Shown: piece after piece, positions 1 through 4,892 of the stretch
Numbering within the stretch: the first letter of the stretch is position 1
Layout of the letters: every line of letters begins with the position of its first letter
From: Bacillota bacterium
GTDB lineage: Bacteria > Bacillota > DTU030 > DUMP01
Reading direction: 5' to 3'
Length of the DNA: 6,155 bases
NCBI GenBank assembly: GCA_012735455.1
Contig: JAAYHG010000180.1
Span: 1 to 6,155, forward strand
Translations under genes and position numbers: made by a program
Notes under the pieces: model-generated
What the model saw: the letters and a program-made list of their open reading frames with translations, nothing else
What the model was told of the DNA's origin: nothing
The model's database searches: none

Positions 1-69
1 CCCATGGGCCTAAGAGAGTTAACCTCCACCAAGTACATTATTTACGGAAATGGGCAGGTCCGCGAATGA
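1..69 (+). CDS. C-terminal end of an unrecognised upstream gene (5' partial)
   Basis: Frame 1 is open from the left edge to the TGA at 67-69 and encodes the last 22 residues of a protein ending in STKYIIYGNGQVRE. The stop overlaps the thioesterase ATG as ATGA (66-69), the usual arrangement in translationally coupled operons. That overlap is the main reason to treat this as a real gene end. The frame just before the thioesterase start is also open, so the alternative that the thioesterase extends leftward cannot be excluded from this window. The tail is too short to assign a family, and I do not recognise it. Confidence 0.55.
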   Translation, partial: PMGLRELTSTKYIIYGNGQVRE

Positions 70-563
70 CAGCTCCAGCCAAGAAGAATCTCTCCGTTAC
101 CACCGAGATAAGGGTGCGTTATGCCGAGACGGACCAGATGGGTGTGGTTTACTATGCCAATTATCTGGTCTGGTTTGAGGTGGGCAGAAATGCCTTCTTT
201 AAGGCCGTGGGGGACTCCTACCGTAATCTTGAGGCGGAAGGGGTCATGCTTCCAGTGGTGGAGGCTGCATGCCGGTACCTGGCTTCGGCTCATTATGACG
301 ACACTGTTGCGATAGACACTACCCTAACAGCTCTTACCGTGGCGCGACTTACCTTTGACTACTCCCTTTACCGAGACGGGCAGCTTCTGGCGGAGGGATA
401 TACTGTGCATGCCTTTATCACCAAGGACGGGAAACCCATCAACATTAAGAAACGAAATCCTGAACTCTGGAAGCGTTTGTCAAACCTCCTTTTGGCACAA
501 GAGGAGGGGGACATCTGGATAAGGGTTGCCTCCAGGGGGCTTGAGGAGGTCCGGCATGGGTGA
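66..563 (+). CDS. Acyl-CoA thioesterase, YbgC/4-hydroxybenzoyl-CoA thioesterase family (hot-dog fold)
   Basis: The predicted 165-residue cytoplasmic enzyme would hydrolyse acyl-CoA thioesters; the substrate cannot be read from sequence. The 4HBT signature lies at residues 18-40: RYAETDQMGVVYYANYLVWF, with Asp23 at the catalytic Asp position. The typical strand GYTVHAFITKDGKPINI is at 111-127. The hot-dog domain ends near residue 145. The remaining tail of about 20 residues is longer than usual for this family (roughly 130-140 residues) and runs into the next gene. The ATG at 66 is chosen because it overlaps the upstream stop as ATGA and gives a normal N-terminus; the Shine-Dalgarno is weak (AGG at 56-58), which fits translational coupling. 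The gene overlaps the response regulator start by 8 bp. Family assignment is firm; the link to the two-component pair is only positional. Confidence 0.9.
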   Translation: MTAPAKKNLSVTTEIRVRYAETDQMGVVYYANYLVWFEVGRNAFFKAVGDSYRNLEAEGVMLPVVEAACRYLASAHYDDTVAIDTTLTALTVARLTFDYSLYRDGQLLAEGYTVHAFITKDGKPINIKKRNPELWKRLSNLLLAQEEGDIWIRVASRGLEEVRHG

Positions 564-1251
564 AAAGATACTTGTGGTGGATGATGAGGAGAGCATTTTA
601 GAGCTCCTGCGCTACAATCTGGAAAAAGAAGGTTACTCGGTGTTGTCGGTGCAGGACGGTGCCGAGGCCATTGAAATGGCTAAGCGTGAGAAGCCGGATC
701 TCGTCCTTCTGGACCTGATGTTGCCGGTGGTGGACGGGTTGGAGGTCTGCCGCAGGCTACGACAGAGCAGCAACGTACCGATACTCATGCTTACAGCCAA
801 ACGGGAAGAGACAGATAGAATCGTTGGTTTAGAGCTGGGAGCCGATGACTATCTGACCAAGCCTTTTGGTATACGTGAACTCTTGGCCCGGGTGCGTGCC
901 ATACTGCGCCGAACGCGTGGTTATGAAGAACTGGGGCCATCGCAGCGTATCACCGTCCGGGGACTTGTCATTGATCCGGAGCGACACGAGGTGATTGTCC
1001 GCGGCAACAAGGTGGAGCTGACCCTCAAGGAGTTTGAGCTCCTGTCCTTCCTGGCCCGTAATCCCGGCAGGGTCTTTCCGCGCGAGGAGCTGCTCGAGCG
1101 CTTGTGGGACTATGAGTTCCTTGGTGATTCGCGGACGCTGGATGTTCATATTCGCCATTTGCGGGAGAAAATTGAGGTTGATCCTAGCAACCCAATTTAT
1201 ATCAAGACGGTGCGCGGAGTAGGATACAAACTTGAGGTGCCAGAGCCATGA
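556..1251 (+). CDS. phoP: OmpR/PhoP-family two-component response regulator (PhoP-like)
   Basis: The 231-residue DNA-binding response regulator is probably phosphorylated by the kinase encoded next to it. The receiver domain (residues 3-119) has the acidic pair Asp9-Asp10, phospho-acceptor Asp53 in LLDLMLPVVDG, switch residues Thr80 and Tyr99, and Lys102 in TKPF. The C-terminal winged helix (about 130-229) has ELTLKEFELLSFLARNPGRV and the TLDVHIRHLREKIE recognition region, ending with the conserved TVRGVGYKLE. ATG 556 is preferred over the longer in-frame TTG 526 because GAGGAGGT at 543-550 sits 5 nt upstream and the protein then begins with the canonical MGEKILVVDDE. The coding region starts inside the end of the thioesterase gene and its TGA overlaps the kinase ATG. 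The family is certain. PhoP is favoured over ResD or WalR by general resemblance to clostridial PhoP and by the kinase layout, but no pst genes are in view, so the phosphate role is inferred. Confidence 0.9.
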   Translation: MGEKILVVDDEESILELLRYNLEKEGYSVLSVQDGAEAIEMAKREKPDLVLLDLMLPVVDGLEVCRRLRQSSNVPILMLTAKREETDRIVGLELGADDYLTKPFGIRELLARVRAILRRTRGYEELGPSQRITVRGLVIDPERHEVIVRGNKVELTLKEFELLSFLARNPGRVFPREELLERLWDYEFLGDSRTLDVHIRHLREKIEVDPSNPIYIKTVRGVGYKLEVPEP

Positions 1252-2531
1252 GGCCGGGTTTGAACCGCTTCCTGGCTATCAATTGCCTCCTAGCGGTTAC
1301 TGTCTTTGCTTTTTCCTTTGCAGGTCTAACATTGCTTTTTATCATGGGTTCCGTAGATTTTCTTCCCGGCTTTGAGACTGCTTTGGGGCACCGTTTCTGG
1401 CTCAAGCTGATGCTGGCACTGGGTCTGGCGATACTCAGTGCTTTCGCTATTTCCCAAATACAACAGGTTTGGCGTGGTGAGCTGGATAAAGCCTATGCTG
1501 CTAAGAGTCGCTTTGAGGCAGTGCTGGAGCACATTGTCAGTGGAGTCATGTTGATTGATACCAAGAGGCGCGTATTATTTTTGAATCCTGCTGCTGAGCG
1601 GCTCTTGAACCTCCCCGCTGGGAGTGTGGTTGGGCGAGACATCAGTGAGATTATCTGTACTGATGACTTTGCTGCCGCCATCACTGCAGCCTTGCAAACA
1701 GGAGAGCTGCAGGAGGTGGAAAGCACCCTGTTTTGCCCCGAGAAGAAAAACCTCCGTTCCTATATTTCCTCCTTTGTTGAGAGGGGAAGCGCCGGTGGGT
1801 TGGTGATTGTTTTTCACGATATCACGGAACTTAAGCGTCTCGAGCAGATGAGGACAGAGTTTGTGGCCAGTGTCTCCCACGAGCTCAGAACCCCCCTCAC
1901 TGCCGTCCGTGGCTTCACCGAAACTTTGCTGGAAGGTGCCATGATGGACCAGGCCAAAGCAGAGCACTTTCTCAAGATTATTGCCGACGAAACGCGCCGC
2001 TTAAGTGCACTCATTGATGACCTCATGGATCTTTCGCGTTTGGAGCTTAAGCGTGCTAATCTCAATGTGGGGCCGGTGGATTTGACCCACCTGGTTACTG
2101 AGACCCTGGTGGGCCTTAAGCCTCGTTTAGACAAGGCTGGTCTTGTCCTGGTTGTAGATCTACCCGAAGCGACCGCTCAGGTCTCAGGCGATCGGGACCG
2201 TCTCCGCCAGGTTCTCTTGAACCTTGTGGATAACGCCATCAAATACACACCATCTGGAGGAAAGATAACGGTTCGGGTGATACGCTTAACAGAAAAAGCC
2301 CGCCTGGAAGTCACTGACACGGGTCGAGGTATCCCGACCCAGGAACTGGCTCGGATCTTTGAGCGCTTTTATCGCGTAGACAAGGCCCGTACGCGTTCAC
2401 AGGGCGGCACGGGCCTGGGGCTGGCCATTGTAAAGCACATTGTGGAGCTACATGGTGGCCATGTAGGGGCTCAAAGTGAGCCTGGGAAAGGAACTACGAT
2501 CAGCGTTACTTTGCCTCTAGTGAAGCGCTGA
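1248..2531 (+). CDS. phoR: Membrane sensor histidine kinase, PhoR-like (PAS-HisKA-HATPase_c)
   Basis: A 427-residue inner-membrane kinase, the likely partner of the adjacent response regulator. Two hydrophobic segments (about 8-33 and 51-70) flank an outside loop of only about 17 residues. A PAS domain follows at about 86-195 (VLEHIVSGVMLIDTKRRVLF to FHDITELKRLEQ). HisKA has the H-box SHELRTPLTAVRG with phospho-acceptor His211. The ATPase shows the N box NLVDNAIKYT (Asn325/Asn329), G1 box DTGRGIP (357-363), F box FERFYR and G2 box GGTGLGLAI (386-394). All catalytic motifs are intact. No HAMP domain fits between TM2 and the PAS domain. The start ATG overlaps the regulator stop as ATGA, with GAGGTG at 1234-1239 as ribosome binding site. 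The tiny external loop suggests that signals come through the membrane, the PAS domain or partner proteins rather than a large sensor domain. The name PhoR is inferred. Confidence 0.9.
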   Translation: MRPGLNRFLAINCLLAVTVFAFSFAGLTLLFIMGSVDFLPGFETALGHRFWLKLMLALGLAILSAFAISQIQQVWRGELDKAYAAKSRFEAVLEHIVSGVMLIDTKRRVLFLNPAAERLLNLPAGSVVGRDISEIICTDDFAAAITAALQTGELQEVESTLFCPEKKNLRSYISSFVERGSAGGLVIVFHDITELKRLEQMRTEFVASVSHELRTPLTAVRGFTETLLEGAMMDQAKAEHFLKIIADETRRLSALIDDLMDLSRLELKRANLNVGPVDLTHLVTETLVGLKPRLDKAGLVLVVDLPEATAQVSGDRDRLRQVLLNLVDNAIKYTPSGGKITVRVIRLTEKARLEVTDTGRGIPTQELARIFERFYRVDKARTRSQGGTGLGLAIVKHIVELHGGHVGAQSEPGKGTTISVTLPLVKR

Positions 2532-2576
2532 CGACGTTCGGGCCAGCAGAGACGCCTCTGGGACTACAGTGGCGGT

Positions 2577-3113
2577 CTAAAAGGAGGGCGGAGTCATGGC
2601 CCAAACAGAGACGGATTCCTCCTGGCCTGGATTGATATAGCGGTGGGGAATATTGCTGGCAAAGTAGATACTGTCGCCCTCCTCGAGTTCAAAGGACTGA
2701 TCGCCCCAGCGAACGATAAGTTGTCCCTTGAGAACCAGCCCACATTCCTCGCCGGCGTGCCGGATTTTTTCCTGGCTTGTGCATTCGCCAGGTGCTAGGC
2801 GTACAAGCAGAAACTCAATTTGGCGGTTCATGTCCGGTGAGAGCAGTTCATATACCAAATTGGACGAGGGCAGGGAGATCTTGCGGCGTTCGTTTTTTCT
2901 GACCACCACGCCGCCGCCTGCTTCATCGAAAAAGTAACCGATGGGAACCCCCAATGCCTGGGCGATCCGCCAAAGAGATTCTACAGAGAGGCCCACTAGA
3001 TTGCGCTCTATTTGGCTGATAGCTCCCGTGGACAGCTCTGTAGCTTGAGAGAGTTGCTCGATACTAAGTCCCTTTTTTTGGCGTAAAGCACGAATCTTGT
3101 TGCCGATTTCCAT
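2577..3113 (-). CDS. XRE-family transcriptional regulator with C-terminal cupin domain
   Basis: The 178-residue protein has an N-terminal helix-turn-helix (about residues 6-60: IRALRQKKGLSIEQLSQATE, then STGAISQIERNLVGLSVESL) and a C-terminal cupin barrel (about 100-175: HAGEECGLVLKGQ and GDSIYFASNIPHRYINPG). This PuuR/HipB-like architecture usually represses a nearby or dispersed set of genes, with the cupin sensing a small ligand or metal; the ligand here is unknown. His119, Glu123 and His157 lie where cupins often place metal ligands. The start is supported by AAGGAGGA (complement of 3119-3126), 5 nt before the ATG. The gene converges on the kinase gene with a 45-bp gap and is divergent from the DNA glycosylase gene, so it may regulate itself or that gene, but nothing in the sequence proves a target. 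Confidence 0.88.
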   Translation of the reverse strand: MEIGNKIRALRQKKGLSIEQLSQATELSTGAISQIERNLVGLSVESLWRIAQALGVPIGYFFDEAGGGVVVRKNERRKISLPSSNLVYELLSPDMNRQIEFLLVRLAPGECTSQEKIRHAGEECGLVLKGQLIVRWGDQSFELEEGDSIYFASNIPHRYINPGQEESVSVWAMTPPSF

Positions 3114-3151
3114 TGCGGTCCTCCTTAATGCGGGGAATGGCTGTCTTACTC

Positions 3152-3180
3152 ATTATACTATCAAGGTGAAAAACTGGAAA
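3152..3180 (-). promoter_or_regulatory. Sigma-A-type promoter of the XRE-cupin gene
   Basis: On the minus strand a perfect -10 hexamer TATAAT (complement of 3152-3157) is preceded after exactly 17 bp by TTTCCA (complement of 3175-3180, 4 of 6 to TTGACA). Transcription would begin near 3145, leaving a leader of about 30 nt that contains the AAGGAGGA ribosome binding site. Position, spacing and orientation all fit the downstream gene. Confidence 0.65.
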
Positions 3181-3191
3181 TGCCGCTCATG

Positions 3192-3206
3192 GTAATTATC
3201 CATTAC
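3192..3206. repeat. Short inverted repeat GTAAT-N5-ATTAC upstream of the XRE-cupin promoter
   Basis: The 15-bp dyad GTAATTATCCATTAC lies between the divergent XRE-cupin and glycosylase genes, about 12 bp upstream of the regulator's -35 box. It is a possible operator by position only. A 5-bp arm in AT-rich DNA can arise by chance. Confidence 0.25.
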
Positions 3207-3256
3207 TGGCCGCTTGACGGTTCCCTAGCTGTTAGCTATCCTGGAGGGGAAATGAC

Positions 3257-3965
3257 TTGATAGCCAAAGAATCTTCAACCATTGCAACAATATACAGGTT
3301 ACTGTACAACAGATTTGGGCCCCGACACTGGTGGCCAGCAGAGACCCCCTTTGAGGTGATCGTTGGTGCAATTCTCACCCAGAATGTGGCCTGGAGAAAT
3401 GTTGAGAAGGCCATTACTAACCTGAAGGAGCGCGGTGTGCTGTCTGCTCCGGCAATCCTTACCTTACCAGAGGAGGAACTACAACTCCTCATCCGACCCA
3501 CTCGTTACTACAAGGTTAAGGCCAGGAAACTGCGGACCTTCTGCACGTATCTGCAGGAAAACTATGGTGGTTCCTTTGGAAAGATTATTTGCTCAGCCAG
3601 TGGAAATTCTGCGACCTGAACTTCTCCAGGTTTGGGGCCTGGGTAAGGAAACGGTGGATTCTATCCTGTGTTACGCTGGCGGTAAGGCAGTCATGCCCAT
3701 GGACAGCTACACCGAACGTATCCTCACCCGAGTGGGTCTGGTTAAGCCGAACACAAGCTATGATAAGCTCCAGGAGCTGTTTTACCGCAATCTACCTGCT
3801 GATCATGAACTATTTAATGAGTACCATGCTCAGCTGGATGCGCTAGGACACCATATTTGCCTGTCACGGGATCCTTTGTGTGGTGATTGCCCGCTGGCGA
3901 TTATCTGTGCTTATGCCTTAACGAGAGCCCAAAGGGAGCCAGAGGAGACGAGTGCAGCAGATTGA
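3257..3965 (+). pseudogene. HhH-GPD DNA glycosylase, endonuclease III-related / MagIII-like, interrupted by a +1 frameshift
   Basis: This base-excision repair glycosylase gene is read in two frames. The first frame starts at TTG 3257 (GGAGGGG at 3243-3249, 7 nt upstream) and carries HWWPAETPFEVIVGAILTQN, typical of the COG2231/MagIII group, up to ENYGGS near 3574. The family sequence then continues one base on from about 3576 (LERLFAQPVEILRPELL) to the TGA at 3963-3965. Left unshifted, the first frame drifts into unrelated residues and stops at 3619. Rejoined, it is about 235 residues, a normal family length. The second half has the helix-hairpin-helix VWGLGKETVDSIL, catalytic-type Asp149 in VMPMDSYTERI, and C201-x6-C208-x2-C211-x5-C217, the [4Fe-4S] loop of endonuclease III. 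Glu131 sits where bifunctional Nth has its catalytic Lys, so a monofunctional glycosylase is expected. A recent mutation, a sequencing error (extra T in TTT 3575-3577) and programmed +1 shifting all remain possible. The family call is firm; the pseudogene status is not. Confidence 0.8.
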
Positions 3966-3981
3966 TTGTGGTGCCAGGATC

Positions 3982-4010
3982 TTGCTAGATTCTGAGCAAT
4001 GTGCTACAAT
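3982..4010 (+). promoter_or_regulatory. Extended -10 promoter of the tRNA-Leu gene
   Basis: TTGCTA (3982-3987, 4 of 6 to TTGACA) is followed after exactly 17 bp by TACAAT (4005-4010, 5 of 6 to TATAAT). The latter is preceded by TGC, which makes an extended -10. Transcription would start near 4017, about 16 nt before the mature tRNA 5' end, as expected for a monocistronic tRNA transcript. Confidence 0.7.
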
Positions 4011-4032
4011 AACAGTGTTGATGATAAGTAGT

Positions 4033-4121
4033 GCCGAAGTGGCGGAATTGGCAGACGCACTTGACTCAAAATCAAGCGTGGTTTACCCCACGTGCCGGTT
4101 CGACCCCGGCCTTCGGCACCA
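4033..4121 (+). tRNA. tRNA-Leu, anticodon CAA
   Basis: A class II tRNA with encoded CCA end, reading UUG codons. The acceptor stem GCCGAAG (4033-4039) pairs with CTTCGGC (4111-4117), followed by discriminator A4118 and CCA 4119-4121. The anticodon stem CTTGA/TCAAG encloses the loop CTCAAAA with anticodon CAA at 4067-4069. The long variable arm CGTGG/CCACG (4077-4092) is the class II hallmark. The T arm is GCCGG-TTCGACC-CCGGC (4094-4110). All helices pair perfectly, so the gene looks functional. It stands alone between its own promoter and terminator. Confidence 0.97.
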
Positions 4122-4136
4122 AACATAGCAAGGTTC

Positions 4137-4174
4137 AAGGCTCTCGGCGGTGTTGTCCGAGGGCCTTAATTTTT
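4137..4174 (+). terminator. Intrinsic terminator of the tRNA-Leu gene
   Basis: An 11-bp stem, AAGGCTCTCGG (4137-4147) with CCGAGGGCCTT (4157-4167), has one G-T wobble and a 9-nt loop, and is followed by AATTTTT. It lies 15 nt past the tRNA 3' end. Confidence 0.88.
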
Positions 4175-4218
4175 GGCTAGTTGTTCCTTTACGAAAGTGA
4201 CGCTACACATTGCAAGTA

Positions 4219-4248
4219 ACACTCTATGATCACGATAGCATAGAATGT
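4219..4248. promoter_or_regulatory. Inverted repeat in front of the HxH-repeat gene, possible operator
   Basis: ACACTCTATG (4219-4228) and CATAGAATGT (4239-4248) are complementary at 9 of 10 positions across a 10-nt centre. The arms include TATGAT (4225-4230) and TAGAAT (4241-4246), each 5 of 6 to a -10 box, but neither has a convincing -35. The dyad ends 28 bp before the ATG of the YmaF-like gene. It could be an operator overlapping a promoter that needs an activator, or a leader hairpin. Function is inferred from position only. Confidence 0.4.
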
Positions 4249-4276
4249 AACGCAGCTTATGCTAAGGGGGTTGAGT

Positions 4277-4600
4277 ATGGCTGAGGAACTATCTGTAATG
4301 GGACTGGGTTTTAGGCGGCAACGTCATGTCCATGCTTATAGTGGCACGACGAGTATTGATAGAGAGCACAGCCATGGTTACCTCGGTGTAACTGGTCCGG
4401 CGATAGGGAGTGGAGCTGGACATCGCCATTTTATCACGGGGCTTACAACTTTTGATAGAGCCCATTACCATACGTATAGAGGTTTGACTGGTCCAGCAAT
4501 AATGATTTCAGGAACAGCACACACCCACCGGGTGCGTATCAGAACTAGTTACAATGAAGGGCACTCCCACAGGATCAGCGACTTTGTGCAGCAGGCTTAG
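4277..4600 (+). CDS. Small YmaF-like protein with six HxH motifs in tandem repeats
   Basis: A 107-residue protein without signal peptide, membrane segment or cysteine. It consists of 32-33-residue tandem repeats: 17-48, 49-81 and a partial third from 82. Each unit holds two HxH motifs (HVH 17, HSH 31, HRH 49, HYH 63, HTH 82, HSH 96), and GxTGPAI occurs at 37-43 and 69-75. All 12 histidines lie in these pairs, spaced 14, 18, 14, 19 and 14 residues apart. The pattern resembles the YmaF family of Bacillus and clostridia, whose function is unknown to me. The paired histidines suggest binding of a transition metal, which is inference. ATG 4277 is chosen over in-frame ATG 4259 because AAGGGGGT at 4264-4271 is correctly placed, 5 nt upstream. 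The gene is a single transcription unit between the tRNA terminator and its own terminator, so its neighbours do not explain it. Confidence 0.8.
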   Translation: MAEELSVMGLGFRRQRHVHAYSGTTSIDREHSHGYLGVTGPAIGSGAGHRHFITGLTTFDRAHYHTYRGLTGPAIMISGTAHTHRVRIRTSYNEGHSHRISDFVQQA

Positions 4601-4622
4601 CAAAACAACTAGGTATTGGTCG

Positions 4623-4648
4623 AGAGCCGTCCTTTAGGGCGGCTCTTT
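4623..4648 (+). terminator. Intrinsic terminator of the YmaF-like gene
   Basis: A 10-bp stem, AGAGCCGTCC (4623-4632) with GGGCGGCTCT (4637-4646), has a TTTA tetraloop and one wobble pair. The T tract is short (TTT, then CATC). It begins 22 nt after the stop codon. The strong GC-rich stem and position support a terminator despite the weak tail. Confidence 0.75.
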
Positions 4649-4650
4649 CA

Positions 4651-4892
4651 TCAAGGTTGGGTGACCTCTCTTGCGGCAGAGAGCTAAGAAACCTGCTACT
4701 GCCCGACCAAGCCCTACCTTGTAAGAGAGAGCATTTTGGCTAGGTGTTAGAGGGTAATTAAGATAAACGGTCTTTCGGAGCAAGGTGAGCGAGAAGAGAG
4801 TTTACATATTGATTAAGTTCGCTCTGATATGGACATAGCCGGTGGGGTAACAGCATATACTCCGGCGAGAGTAACAAAAGGAGAGTGATGCT
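4651..4892 (+). other. Gene-free leader/intergenic region with alternative base-pairing segments
   Basis: I see no coding region here. CAAGGTTGGG (4652-4661) can pair with CCCTACCTTG (4712-4721; 9 of 10), or its GGTTGGG part can pair with CCCGACC (4702-4708; 7 of 7 with one wobble). CTCTCT (4666-4671) pairs with AGAGAG (4678-4683), or as CTCTCTT with AAGAGAG (4723-4729). Nearer the gene, GCCGG (4838-4842) pairs with CCGGC (4862-4866), ending 13 nt before the ribosome binding site. No consensus of a riboswitch class known to me (including ydaO/c-di-AMP, which often precedes cell-wall genes) and no T-box core is recognisable. Whether the region is transcribed as a leader is unknown. Confidence 0.4.
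4736..4764 (+). promoter_or_regulatory. Weak candidate promoter for the L,D-transpeptidase gene
   Basis: TTGGCT (4736-4741, 4 of 6) and TAAGAT (4759-4764, 4 of 6) are separated by 17 bp. This is the best sigma-A-like pair I found between the preceding terminator and the gene, but both boxes are poor. It would give a leader of about 120 nt. An alternative sigma factor promoter is equally possible. Confidence 0.25.

Noticed and set aside
526..555. TTG 526 as start of the response regulator
   Set aside because: It adds 10 residues not typical of the family and has no well-placed ribosome binding site, whereas ATG 556 has GAGGAGGT 5 nt upstream.
2532..2576. Terminator between the convergent kinase and XRE-cupin genes
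   Set aside because: Only a 5-bp stem CAGAG/CTCTG is present, with no T tract on either strand. It does not reach the standard of an intrinsic terminator.
3214..3242. TTGACG-N17-TATCCT as promoter of the glycosylase gene
   Set aside because: Spacing and boxes look good, but transcription would begin near 3249, inside or after the ribosome binding site at 3243-3249, so the transcript would lack it. Probably chance.
4239..4246. CATAGAAT resembling a sigma-E -10 element before the YmaF-like gene
   Set aside because: It is 7 of 8 to CATACAAT as I recall the consensus, but no matching -35 occurs at the proper distance.
4259..4276. ATG 4259 as start of the YmaF-like gene
   Set aside because: The strong AAGGGGGT at 4264-4271 lies downstream of it and points to ATG 4277.
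4651..4892. Known riboswitch (ydaO/c-di-AMP, cobalamin, SAM, GEMM) or T-box before the transpeptidase
   Set aside because: None of the conserved cores I know is visible, and there is no TGGNACCGCG-type T-box sequence.
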